Positions 52,971-61,357 of a stretch of DNA of 64,000 nt are shown in pieces. Numbering within the stretch: the first letter of the stretch is position 1; every line of letters starts with the position of its first letter. The notes under the pieces are model-generated. The model had not been told where the DNA came from, ran no database searches, and worked only from the letters and a program-made list of their open reading frames with translations. A program made the translations under genes and the position numbers. Source of the stretch: Paenibacillus baekrokdamisoli (lineage in GTDB: Bacteria > Bacillota > Bacilli > Paenibacillales > Paenibacillaceae); NCBI RefSeq assembly GCF_003945345.1, contig NZ_AP019308.1:868001-932000 (forward strand). Direction: 5' to 3'.

Positions 52971-53630
52971 TTATACCGATACTCTTGTTCTCTGCCCGAA
53001 CCGTCCAGTCAGCCATCTCTCAAGCATCCCGAGCAATAGGTCTACCAGTAAGGCAAGTATGATCGCACCCAAAGCACCTGTAACGATTAGCTCTGGTTTG
53101 TTGACAGCTAGCCCGGATATAATCAATTGGCCGAGACCTCCTGCACCGATTAAGGTAGCAAGCGTTGCCCAGCTTATGATGTAGACCATGGTAACTCGAA
53201 CGCCCGACATGATAAAAGGAAGCGAAAGAGGGAGCTGGATGCGAAGGATGCGCTGCATCGTTCCATAACCCATTCCTCTGGCAGATTCGAGTACATACTT
53301 ATCGACGGACTCAAAGCCGTCATACGTGTTGCGTAGAATCGGCATAATGCTGTACAGAAGCAAAGCGACAATCGCTGGTTTGGTGCCGATTCCCATAAGA
53401 GGAATAAGAACGGCTAGCAATGCCAGACTTGGTACGGTTTGCAGGAGGTTCGCGATGAAGAAAACAATACGGTTCACCCATCCGATCTTGTTATACACCA
53501 GCGCAATTCCAGTTGGAACGGCGATAATAGTACCCAAAATGATCGCAATGAGTGAGATCGTCAAATGCTGCTGAAGAGCATGTAGGATGTCAGTGTGACG
53601 TTCCTGCAAAAATTTCCAGTAATCATACAT
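52971..53630 (-). CDS. opuCB: glycine betaine/carnitine/choline ABC transporter permease
   Basis: A 219-residue permease. NLLQTVPSLALLAVLIPLMG, SIMPILRNTYDGFESVDKYV and the loop ESARGMGYGTMQRILRIQL are typical of OpuCB. The start is ATG 53630, preceded by GGAGAGGAGG on this strand; it overlaps the end of the ATPase gene by a few bases. Pairs with the permease at 51334. Confidence 0.87.
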   Translation of the reverse strand: MYDYWKFLQERHTDILHALQQHLTISLIAIILGTIIAVPTGIALVYNKIGWVNRIVFFIANLLQTVPSLALLAVLIPLMGIGTKPAIVALLLYSIMPILRNTYDGFESVDKYVLESARGMGYGTMQRILRIQLPLSLPFIMSGVRVTMVYIISWATLATLIGAGGLGQLIISGLAVNKPELIVTGALGAIILALLVDLLLGMLERWLTGRFGQRTRVSV

Positions 53631-53631
53631 A

Positions 53632-54822
53632 CTAGACCTCCTCTCCAGGCGTCGCATCTGTGCTAGATAGCGTTTCTGGTTCTTCAGTCGTTTCAATAAC
53701 TGTTGGGAAAACCTCAGCTAAATGCCGCACGACGCTCCCGCGAGTTATGAGGCCGATGAGACGATTCTGTTCATCAACGACGGCAAGATTAGAAAGATGA
53801 TTCTTGCTCATGATCTCCACGGATTCAGAAAGCGGGGAGCCGCTGTGTACAAAATAGTTAACAGGTCGCATCACATCGGCAACCGTAATATTTTCCTCGC
53901 CATAATGCTCCAGCACGTTATAAATCGATACAATACCTTCAAGCCGTCGTTGCCTGTCTATGATAAACAAGGAATCAACCTTGCGCCTTTCCATTACCGT
54001 AATGGCTTCTGCCAAGCCCCTTGTTGGATAAGCAGTTACGGGCTGCTTAACCATCACCTCGTCGACGGTCGGACTGTCATAGGTGTTGTCTTGATGGAGC
54101 CGTTTCTGACCGATGAACGATTCCACGAATTCATTGGCGGGGTAACGCAAAATTCGCTCCGGTGTGTCGCTTTGCACGACTGTACCATCTTTCATGAGTA
54201 CGATTCTATCCGCAATTTTGAGTGCTTCATCCATATCATGCGTAACGAAGACAATGGTTTTGTGCAGCTCCTGCTGCAGCCTTACCAGCTCATCCTGCAG
54301 CTGTTCACGGCTAATTGGATCGAGTGCGCTGAAAGGCTCGTCCATGAGGATAATGTCTGGATCTGCCGCCAGTGCACGGATAACGCCGATCCGCTGCTGC
54401 TGGCCGCCGCTAAGCTCCGATGGGTAGCGGTCCCGGTAAGTCTCTGGAGGCAGTCCGACCAAATTAAGCAATTCATCCACACGCTTATCGATCCGACTGG
54501 CTGACCATTTTCTCAAGCGAGGAACGACTCCAACATTCCGTCCTATAGTCAAATGAGGGAACAAGCCGATACTTTGAATGACGTAGCCGATACTGCGCCG
54601 CAGTTCGACAGAATTGATCTCTCGGGTATCTCTGCCATTAATCAATACGGATCCACTGGAAGGGATGATGAGATGATTAATCATCTTCATCGTTGTCGAT
54701 TTCCCACAGCCGCTAGGACCGATTAGAACCGTCATTTCACCTTGCTTGAACTCTAGATTGATATTCTTTAACGCATGGAACCCATCGTCGTACACCTTGT
54801 TCACGTTGTTCATTACAATCAT
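53632..54822 (-). CDS. opuCA: osmoprotectant ABC transporter ATP-binding protein with CBS domains
   Basis: A 396-residue ATPase. Walker A is GPSGCGKSTTMKMI, the signature is LSGGQQQRIGV, Walker B is IILMDEPFSALDP, and the H-loop FVTHDMDEAL is present. The C-terminus carries a tandem CBS pair (about 255-375), including MERRKVDSLFIIDRQRR and MSKNHLSNLAVVDEQNR. CBS domains sense ionic strength or c-di-AMP in OpuCA-type transporters. First gene of a four-gene operon with the standard order ATPase, permease, binding protein, permease. Confidence 0.93.
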   Translation of the reverse strand: MIVMNNVNKVYDDGFHALKNINLEFKQGEMTVLIGPSGCGKSTTMKMINHLIIPSSGSVLINGRDTREINSVELRRSIGYVIQSIGLFPHLTIGRNVGVVPRLRKWSASRIDKRVDELLNLVGLPPETYRDRYPSELSGGQQQRIGVIRALAADPDIILMDEPFSALDPISREQLQDELVRLQQELHKTIVFVTHDMDEALKIADRIVLMKDGTVVQSDTPERILRYPANEFVESFIGQKRLHQDNTYDSPTVDEVMVKQPVTAYPTRGLAEAITVMERRKVDSLFIIDRQRRLEGIVSIYNVLEHYGEENITVADVMRPVNYFVHSGSPLSESVEIMSKNHLSNLAVVDEQNRLIGLITRGSVVRHLAEVFPTVIETTEEPETLSSTDATPGEEV

Positions 54823-54855
54823 GTAATCGCCAACCTTTTTTTTTTTACTATTTCC

Positions 54856-54884
54856 TATTTAGCAGCTTTTTAATAGCATACCAA
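54856..54884 (-). promoter_or_regulatory. candidate promoter of the opuC operon
   Basis: On the reverse strand TTGGTA, a 17-base spacer and TAAATA, about 35 bases before the opuCA start. Reasonable spacing, moderate match to sigma-A consensus. Confidence 0.45.
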
Positions 54885-54895
54885 CCACTTGTCGT

Positions 54896-54993
54896 AAAAA
54901 TATAAGTAAGTATAAGTTTTCTCCATACTTTTCTTATTTCAGAGGGAAGAAACTTGCTTCGCCGCCAAGGACGGCATTAGCCATTTCTTCTTG
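54896..54993 (+). repeat. two-hairpin structured repeat, copy 3 (family B)
   Basis: Very similar to the copy at 25024, sharing the block CTTGCTTCGCCGCCAAGGAC; the closing GAAGAAA/TTTCTTC stem is kept. Lies in the 251-bp gap between opuCA (-) and the YibQ-type gene (+). Confidence 0.88.
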
Positions 54994-55073
54994 TGTCAAT
55001 ATTGGATCACATATTTTATCGTCTGCTCACAAACAATGAGGGTAGCTCTTAGAGAGAAAGAAGGCGAAGCTTA

Positions 55074-55892
55074 ATGAAGCGACTGCTTAGAATCGGAACG
55101 ACAATCATTATGCTTAGTGGACTGTTGTGGCCGAGTTATACATTTGGTAATGAGATGAATGCTGAGCTTAGTGATAAAGAGGTAAAACCAAGCAAGCAGC
55201 TGGCAATCGTCATTGATGACTTCGGTAATCGCATGTTGGGTACGACAGAAATGATGGAGCTGCCGATTCCGATCACTGTAGCTGTGATGCCATTCATGCC
55301 TACAACCAAGCAAGATGCAGAGCTCGCACATAAGCGGGGACATGATGTAATCGTGCATATGCCGATGGAGCCGAACCGAGGAAAGCCAGAGTGGCTTGGT
55401 CCTGGTGCACTCAAAGCTAGCATGAGCAATGAAGAAATTCGCAAGCGCGTGGAGGACGCCATTAAAGAAGTCCCCCATGCCATAGGAATGAATAATCACA
55501 TGGGCTCCAAAATTACCGCAGACGAACGTATTATGCGTGTTGTCCTCACTGTAATTAAGGAGCATGGAATGTTCTTCCTAGATAGTCGTACAACCTTCAA
55601 AACAGTTATTCCGAAGATAAGCGCTGAGCTTGGCGTTCCGTTTCTGTCTAATGATGTTTTTCTCGATGATGTTTATACAATGGAACATATTTCTCGCCAA
55701 ATGGGAGTGGTGAAGAAGCAGTTGGCTGCTCGTGAGCGTTGTATCGTTATCGGTCATGTAGGCTCTCCTGGTATGAAAACATCTGCGGTTATCAAAGGAG
55801 CCATACCACAGCTGCAGCAGCAAGCTACCTTCATGAAGGTATCCCAGCTGCTGAGCTCATCAACGGAAAAGGATATAATTCCGCACCCCTGA
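55074..55892 (+). CDS. divergent polysaccharide deacetylase (YibQ) family protein
   Basis: A 272-residue exported protein with a signal peptide (about 1-24). The domain starts at LAIVIDDFGNRMLGTTEMME and has MPFMPTTKQDAELAHKRGHD, VIVHMPMEP, GMNNHMGSKIT and FFLDSRTT, the hallmarks of the divergent polysaccharide deacetylase family. Asp and His residues in these motifs would bind a metal ion. It likely acts on cell-envelope polysaccharide. The last 33 bases overlap the end of the convergent amidase gene. Confidence 0.9.
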   Translation: MKRLLRIGTTIIMLSGLLWPSYTFGNEMNAELSDKEVKPSKQLAIVIDDFGNRMLGTTEMMELPIPITVAVMPFMPTTKQDAELAHKRGHDVIVHMPMEPNRGKPEWLGPGALKASMSNEEIRKRVEDAIKEVPHAIGMNNHMGSKITADERIMRVVLTVIKEHGMFFLDSRTTFKTVIPKISAELGVPFLSNDVFLDDVYTMEHISRQMGVVKKQLAARERCIVIGHVGSPGMKTSAVIKGAIPQLQQQATFMKVSQLLSSSTEKDIIPHP

Positions 55893-56639
55893 GGCTATGG
55901 CATCTGCAATTTCACCTTGTTTAATGGGATCGGTCAGCATACGTCGATCCCCGTTATTACTGAGAAAGCCCATCTCGACAATGACTGCAGGCTGCTTGAC
56001 GACATTGAGAATATAGAAGGGCTTGCCGATTACCGGCAAGGTGGCTGTATGCTGATGCCGATTCAACATATCTTGAATACAAAAGGCAAGAAAGGCGCTT
56101 TCCCCTTCATTCTGATGAAGCACGAGAGGGCCTCTTCTGGTTTTATTCGGAACCCAATTCACATGCAAGCTAATTACGATCTGAGTTTGAATTTCCTTGG
56201 TCAGCTGACTGCGCTGTGAGAGGTCACGTTGATGTCTGGAACGACTGTGGTGCCAGCGATTATCATCGCTAAGCGCATAATCGCCACTACGATTCATGAT
56301 GGTACGGATACCACTGCTTCGAAGCATAAGATATAGTTTCTTGGATACGGCTAGGTTAATGTCTTTTTCCAGCAAGCTCTCATGGTGTGCCCCTCCATCA
56401 ATACCGCCATGACCGACATCTATAAGTACTTCAGCTGACGGCAGCGCTCGACTATAGTGAGGAGTCAGGCCAAATAAGGGATCATCTTCAATAGAAGCTT
56501 GCTTGTGTGGAATAGGCGCTTCCCTATGAGCTGCAAATGAGGGCTGGGCAAGCCCAAGGCTCATGCAGAGCGTCATACTAAGCAGAAAGGGTGACAATCG
56601 TCTCAAACGTCGGTTTACAAGAAAACTGCGGTGAAACAT
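55860..56639 (-). CDS. N-acetylmuramoyl-L-alanine amidase (Amidase_3)
   Basis: A 259-residue secreted amidase that cleaves the bond between MurNAc and the peptide of peptidoglycan. A signal peptide precedes the catalytic domain: VLIDVGHGGIDGGAHHE with zinc-binding His, then Glu in LLEKDINLAV, VISLHVNWVPN with a further zinc-binding His, and AVIVEMGFLSN with the catalytic Glu. No SH3 or LysM module is present. The start is set at 56639, ten bases after GGAGG on this strand; earlier ATGs add residues before the basic signal-peptide start. Convergent with the YibQ-type gene. Confidence 0.9.
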   Translation of the reverse strand: MFHRSFLVNRRLRRLSPFLLSMTLCMSLGLAQPSFAAHREAPIPHKQASIEDDPLFGLTPHYSRALPSAEVLIDVGHGGIDGGAHHESLLEKDINLAVSKKLYLMLRSSGIRTIMNRSGDYALSDDNRWHHSRSRHQRDLSQRSQLTKEIQTQIVISLHVNWVPNKTRRGPLVLHQNEGESAFLAFCIQDMLNRHQHTATLPVIGKPFYILNVVKQPAVIVEMGFLSNNGDRRMLTDPIKQGEIADAIASGVRNYILFR

Positions 56640-56771
56640 ACTTTTCATTCCTCCAATACCAAGAGTGTTATAGTTAGCGTGGCACATTCGGAGGAAACTC
56701 ATGCATGTTTGAACAAAACGTTATCAGGGGACACTTGAGAAGAAGACTTCGAACGGGGGAGATGCATTCTT

Positions 56772-57008
56772 ATGGCAAAAGACAGTGAGGATTACATTAA
56801 ATACATGACTGGAAAAATTGTGACCTATATAGAAACGCCTCAGGAAATTCGCAAAAGTCAACGACATATAGCCAAAGCTCAAAGAGAGCCTTGGCTTACA
56901 CGATGGTTTGGAGTTGGCGCATTTGGCCTTGTATTATGGTGGAGAGAACGAAAAGAGCGGCAATCTGAAAGAAGTGCGGACCTGCGTGAGAATACGTTTG
57001 TAGATTAA
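56772..57008 (+). CDS. yqzE: YqzE family protein
   Basis: A 78-residue protein with the YqzE pattern: DYIKYMTGKIVTYIETPQEI in the first half, then a basic stretch, WLTRWFGVGAFGLVLWW as a single hydrophobic segment, and a charged tail RERKERQSERS. In Bacillus subtilis yqzE lies next to the comG genes; here no comG genes are seen, but yqhG and yqhH follow nearby as in that chromosome region. GGGGGAGA precedes the ATG. Function unknown. Confidence 0.85.
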   Translation: MAKDSEDYIKYMTGKIVTYIETPQEIRKSQRHIAKAQREPWLTRWFGVGAFGLVLWWRERKERQSERSADLRENTFVD

Positions 57009-57043
57009 GTAAGATTAATCCTTTTGACTTCTTCTTACTTTTT
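57007..57043. terminator. weak stem-loop between yqzE and the convergent gene
   Basis: AAGTAAGA (57007-57014) pairs perfectly with TCTTACTT (57033-57040) across an 18-nt loop, followed by a few T residues. Confidence 0.45.
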
Positions 57044-57944
57044 ATGGATAAAAAAGGCCTTTCGTCTTGATTGTGTTAAGGGACACGTAGCGTGTTCCTT
57101 CTTGATCAAAAGCAACATAAATGGAGTTGTTGTTCCAACAGTGATAGCCGATTGTAGGAAATACAAACAGCACGGATTTATCATACAGCTCGGCAGTGAA
57201 CCGTATTTGTGCTTTATGGTTAAGCAGCTCAGGAAGCTTCGTGACTTGCTCGGAGGTGAGCGGCGATTTGGTCAACCAAGGCATCCGTTCATAGGGATCA
57301 AAGGTTTCATTGGTTCGCGAAGCAGAGAGCAAAGAGAGTAGAGTTGCAGGTTGGGCGGCCTCCTTTTTTACCTTGGCTGATGAGGCTTCCGTTTGCTTCT
57401 TCCAGATTTGATCATTGATGGGGAGGGATTCACCCGTCCAAGCATCCATGTATACGGTTTGTCCATCAGGCGAATACCATTTCCAAACCGCTAGTAAAGG
57501 ATGAACGTAGAGGCGTTCAATCTTAAGCGGTTTTTTTACTGCGTCTGCGTAAGAAGTGAAGTACCCTTGTCTAATCATGGACTGATATAAAGTATTCGGG
57601 TCGAAAGCAGGATGCTCCCCCACACCGTATTCGGAAAGAGCGAAGCCATTATCTTCTGTTGCGTCCACAATCATATAACCTACCGGCTTATGATCAATAA
57701 GAAAGGTGACAAGCCAGCCGTGCATACCGGGTCCAATCGGCACAATGTTCGGAGTAGCATGCTTCCAAGATCTGAATTGAGCCTGCTGAGTCAAAATATT
57801 CGTCCAGGTCTGAACCTGCTGCTCTAGTTTGGATTGCTGCTGCTTCAGTTCAGGTTGACTAACAAGGGTTTGTGCAGCTGCCGAAACATGGCTGCTTGCC
57901 AAAAGGATAACCAATGCGGCATATAGCGGAATCCATTTGCGCAT
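57042..57944 (-). CDS. secreted hypothetical protein
   Basis: A 300-residue protein that I do not recognise. A signal peptide (about 1-22, SSHVSAAAQ) is followed by a Gln-rich helical stretch (about 28-55) and a soluble domain with HGWLVTFLIDHKPVGYMIVD and LLAVWKWYSPDGQTVYMDAWTG, which slightly resembles PepSY-type lines (a beta strand, then DAxTG). The C-terminal third has YHCWNNNSIYVAFDQEG. No catalytic motif and no membrane anchor beyond the signal. Convergent with yqzE. Confidence 0.75.
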   Translation of the reverse strand: MRKWIPLYAALVILLASSHVSAAAQTLVSQPELKQQQSKLEQQVQTWTNILTQQAQFRSWKHATPNIVPIGPGMHGWLVTFLIDHKPVGYMIVDATEDNGFALSEYGVGEHPAFDPNTLYQSMIRQGYFTSYADAVKKPLKIERLYVHPLLAVWKWYSPDGQTVYMDAWTGESLPINDQIWKKQTEASSAKVKKEAAQPATLLSLLSASRTNETFDPYERMPWLTKSPLTSEQVTKLPELLNHKAQIRFTAELYDKSVLFVFPTIGYHCWNNNSIYVAFDQEGTRYVSLNTIKTKGLFYP

Positions 57945-58184
57945 AGGCTGCTCACCTGCTTCCTTTTTAAAGTAGAGTTAGCTATTCATGGGTGAAGCAA
58001 AAGCTTACAAGAAGCGCATGAGTTGTAAATTAGTGTGATTAATAGTTAATGTAACGTCATTGTACTGAAGATGAATCGAAAAGGGTGTAGGAACCTGTCG
58101 CGCGGTTGCGGACAAGCTCCGTTCTATTTTTGCCATATTGTTGGAAAGTAACACCCGTGAGAGCGTATCTTTGTCACATTGTCG

Positions 58185-59198
58185 TTATCCGATTCCTTGG
58201 AGATAAAAGATACCGCAATTTATAGCGGATACCGTCACCCTCGGCTCGTACTGCCACTTGATTTCCTCTTGACGCCTTTCGAATTGTTCCGTAATTGTCT
58301 GCCGGTTCTCATCGTCAACATGCTCTAATAATGGCTCGTAATAATGACGAATCGTTGAGAGTTCAACTTCTAGCCGCCCGGCTGCGGCATCCGCCCAGGT
58401 ATAGTCATAGGTTCTAAGCTTTCGTTCCAATATTTGCTCTGCAATGGTTACCGCTTTGTTCAGCGACAAGGCGTTCTTGGCCGTATGCACATTAGGCGGC
58501 AGCTTGGGTGTCATTCGGTGTTCTAGAAGCTGATTATGAAAGTTCTCCAAGCATTGCCCCGTTGCCAGCGATACTCCGAAGGAGTGAATTTCCTCGCGTT
58601 TCATATCACAGGCGAACTCCACCTTCAGGTTAACCCCTAGCCAAGCACTATAGGCAGTAGATTGAAGCGGGTGTGCGCTTCGTTTGTCGGGCTCTTGGAA
58701 AAGACAGACGTAGCTGCCATTCGCTCGTGCGGATTCAAAGAGTTGATCGAGCTTGCGTGAGCCATAATGAAGATCCTCACGCGGAATACGCATGCCAGCT
58801 GCATTCAACGTTGTATTCAAATACCCGAATGTACGGCCAATTGCAGCCTCTGCAGCTGCTTCGATTCCAGTTGGTGCTTCGTCACTTTGCAGTGAATCCG
58901 AAGATTGTACAGGAGTGGGAACTGAAACTGGAGCTGAAACTGGTGCCGGAGTGGGAACTGGAATAACCGCAATGCTTTGATCATATTTAGCTTTATCGGT
59001 AACGAAGAGCATGGACATCGTCTCGGGCTCTGCACCTGTTCGGTCGACAAAGCTCCAGTAAAACGGACGATTGGTTATATCCCGATCGGCACGTGGGGAT
59101 AGCTTTACTTGAAAATGCGCGGGTGATTTCTCGATAATGCGGCAGCCCGTCGTCTCCAAGTACTTTTGCACAAACTTGTGTACCTGTTTCTCGTTCAT
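58185..59198 (-). CDS. yqhG: YqhG family protein
   Basis: A 337-residue cytoplasmic protein. The start KQVHKFVQKYLETTGCRIIE, the block LTNRPFYWSFVDRTG-like segment (ITNRPFYWSFVDRTGAEP) and the ending YYEPLLEHVDDENRQTITEQ match YqhG of spore-forming Firmicutes. A Pro/Val-rich linker at about 78-98 (PTPAPVSAPVSVPTPV) is longer than usual. The ATG overlaps the stop of yqhH by 4 bases, so the two are co-translated, as in Bacillus. The function of YqhG is unknown; its constant pairing with the SNF2 protein suggests it is a partner. Confidence 0.88.
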   Translation of the reverse strand: MNEKQVHKFVQKYLETTGCRIIEKSPAHFQVKLSPRADRDITNRPFYWSFVDRTGAEPETMSMLFVTDKAKYDQSIAVIPVPTPAPVSAPVSVPTPVQSSDSLQSDEAPTGIEAAAEAAIGRTFGYLNTTLNAAGMRIPREDLHYGSRKLDQLFESARANGSYVCLFQEPDKRSAHPLQSTAYSAWLGVNLKVEFACDMKREEIHSFGVSLATGQCLENFHNQLLEHRMTPKLPPNVHTAKNALSLNKAVTIAEQILERKLRTYDYTWADAAAGRLEVELSTIRHYYEPLLEHVDDENRQTITEQFERRQEEIKWQYEPRVTVSAINCGIFYLQGIG

Positions 59199-61027
59199 GG
59201 CCTCACCTCCACCGTTTGTCCAACTGCATCCAGCATGATATGGATCGCTGCCATTTCTGTAGGATCTGCTTCAGCCTCAACATCATCACGGATACGACTT
59301 AGTGAATCACCAAGTTCATCCATCTGCTCGCGAAGCTTTGCCTGATCCCCGCCAGACTCCAGCATGGCACGAGCTAATCGCTGCTCTAGTGATTCTTTCT
59401 TCTCGAACCGTTCGAGAATGTGGTCCAATTCGCCAATTACGAGCTCGAAAAGGTTGATTTTCTCATGCAGCAAGCCAACGATATGCTCTTCAATCGTGTT
59501 TAACGTACATAAGTTATAAATCTTCACATCATGTGTTTGACCAAGGCGGTGAACACGTCCAATACGCTGTTCCACACGCATCGGGTTCCATGGCAGATCG
59601 AAGTTGATCATGTTGTGACAGAACTGCAGATTGATACCTTCGCCGCCAGCTTCTGTTGCAATAAGAACTTGGGCACGGCCGCGGAACAGATCCATCATCC
59701 AATCCTTCTTACCCCGATTCATGCCTCCACGATACGGTACCGCCACTAAATTATTAGCTCGGAAATATTGAAGCAGATATTCCTGAGTTGCTCGGTACTC
59801 GGTGAAAATAATAACCTTATCGTCCATTTCACGGATAAGCTCTAATGTTTTCTCTGCTTTCGTATTCGCTTGAATGCCGCGAATGACCTCGACAAGTGCC
59901 CAGATCTTAGCCCGAACGGGAGAGTCCTCGGCTGTCTTCTTGAACATATTGACTAAAGTGAGAAACACCGCATCCCGGCTGCTGCACACCTCTCTTTGAA
60001 GCGTGACGAGCGACAGCATACTTGTAAAATCGCCCTCTCCCTCTTCAAAGCGATCGCGTACAAATTTGGTTACGGCATCGTAGAGAGCTTGCTCCTCTGT
60101 GGATAGGGAGATAGGGATATTCTTGACAATTCGCTTCGTAAACTGAATACCGCCGTCACCGCGGCGATTGCGTATCATGACCGTAGAGAGCTTCTCATGA
60201 AGCTGCTCCTCGTTCTTAGGTACTCGCTTGTCTACGACGAAATTGGAGGAAAATTCGCTTTGTCCGCCAAGCTGACCCGGCTTCAGTAACGTAATGAGGT
60301 TAAACAGCTCGTCCATGTCATTTTGCACAGGAGTCGCGGTAAGGAGTAGGCAATATTTTTTGCGCAGCTGATTGACGAATTGATAATTGGTTGTTTTCTT
60401 GTTCTTGAGCTTATGCGCTTCATCAATGATGAGCATATCGTAATCCTGATTTAGCAAAATATCGCGATGAGGATCACGTTTGGCCGTATCCATGGAAGCA
60501 ACGACGATATCATTTTGCCAAGTATGCTCTTTTCGCTGGGCAATAGCTGAGATGCCGAATTTCTGGTTTAATTCACGAACCCATTGCAGCACCAAGGAGG
60601 CGGGAACGAGAATGAGGACACGTCGAACGAGTCCCCGAACCAAGTATTCCTTGAGCACGAGACCGGCTTCTATCGTTTTGCCAAGGCCTACCTCATCAGC
60701 TAGAATCGCACGGCCGCTCATTTCATTTAATACCTTGCGAGCGGTGCTTATTTGGTGAGGCATAGGCTCGAATGCGGGAAGACTGCGTAAACACTGGAGA
60801 TCGTCGAAGCTGTTAACTAGCTTCGTTTGCTCTGCTTCTATGGCTAGCTGATACATAGTCCAATCGTCCCAAGGGCCGTTCCGATTGACACGTTCCTCAA
60901 GATTTTGAAACCACGTACGGTCAAATTGCAGCTTCGCATTAGGGTGGAACTTACGTCCCGATGAACTTGGAACCGGAGAAATTGCTTGTGCTTGTGCGCC
61001 TAGAGTTGGGTCAATCGTCGGTTGCAA
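59195..61027 (-). CDS. yqhH: SNF2-family DEAD/DEAH-box helicase YqhH
   Basis: A 610-residue Swi2/Snf2-type ATPase that probably moves along or remodels nucleic acid complexes. Walker A is DEVGLGKT (111-118), the DEAH box is at 202-205, motif III is LLTATPVQND, and the C-terminal helicase half has IFTEYRATQEYLL, LIATEAGGEGINLQ and RVEQRIGRVHRLGQ. A short helical tail follows. The TTG start at 61027 has AGGAG about 12 bases upstream. Length is slightly above that of Bacillus YqhH. Operon with yqhG. Confidence 0.9.
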   Translation of the reverse strand: MQPTIDPTLGAQAQAISPVPSSSGRKFHPNAKLQFDRTWFQNLEERVNRNGPWDDWTMYQLAIEAEQTKLVNSFDDLQCLRSLPAFEPMPHQISTARKVLNEMSGRAILADEVGLGKTIEAGLVLKEYLVRGLVRRVLILVPASLVLQWVRELNQKFGISAIAQRKEHTWQNDIVVASMDTAKRDPHRDILLNQDYDMLIIDEAHKLKNKKTTNYQFVNQLRKKYCLLLTATPVQNDMDELFNLITLLKPGQLGGQSEFSSNFVVDKRVPKNEEQLHEKLSTVMIRNRRGDGGIQFTKRIVKNIPISLSTEEQALYDAVTKFVRDRFEEGEGDFTSMLSLVTLQREVCSSRDAVFLTLVNMFKKTAEDSPVRAKIWALVEVIRGIQANTKAEKTLELIREMDDKVIIFTEYRATQEYLLQYFRANNLVAVPYRGGMNRGKKDWMMDLFRGRAQVLIATEAGGEGINLQFCHNMINFDLPWNPMRVEQRIGRVHRLGQTHDVKIYNLCTLNTIEEHIVGLLHEKINLFELVIGELDHILERFEKKESLEQRLARAMLESGGDQAKLREQMDELGDSLSRIRDDVEAEADPTEMAAIHIMLDAVGQTVEVRP

Positions 61028-61240
61028 GGTTGGAGGAACTCCTTTCCAAGGGGGAGAATGGGTTGAATGTTCCTAGTATGACCTTGGAAAGCAATATTCA
61101 TAAGATAGTGACAAGGAAAAAACGAAAGTATTGTGTGTACTTGTGCAGATTGTGGTAGAAACTGCGTCTGACGTAGAGAATAGAAGCTCGGTGGAGGTAG
61201 ATGGCGGAGGCTGTCCGATTTCAACTTATATCCGTGTTTT
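61028..61240. other. intergenic region between yqhH and the nrdJ promoter
   Basis: Unstructured region of about 210 bases that must contain the yqhH promoter on the reverse strand. No gene seen. Confidence 0.5.
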
Positions 61241-61289
61241 AATCAATATATAGTGTGTTATAATAATATTCACACACTATATATTGTGC
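61241..61289 (+). promoter_or_regulatory. two NrdR boxes flanking a -10 element upstream of nrdJ
   Basis: Box 1, AATCAATATATAGTGT (61241-61256), matches 14 of 16 positions of the known NrdR consensus ACACWATATATWGTGT. Box 2, ACACTATATATTGTGC (61274-61289), matches 15 of 16. They are 33 bp apart, about three helix turns, with a perfect TATAAT -10 at 61259-61264 between them. NrdR represses ribonucleotide reductase genes when (d)ATP is plentiful, so this is the regulatory site of the gene at 61358. Confidence 0.88.
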
Positions 61290-61357
61290 TTATGGCTATT
61301 GGGAAAGATTGTAGTTCATTGAGATTCGTAGTTGAATGAAAGGCGTGGTGAGGCGGA

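Noticed and set aside
53722..54504. 260-codon ORF on the + strand inside opuCA
   Set aside because: It is antisense to a clear ABC ATPase with all motifs intact; no start signal.
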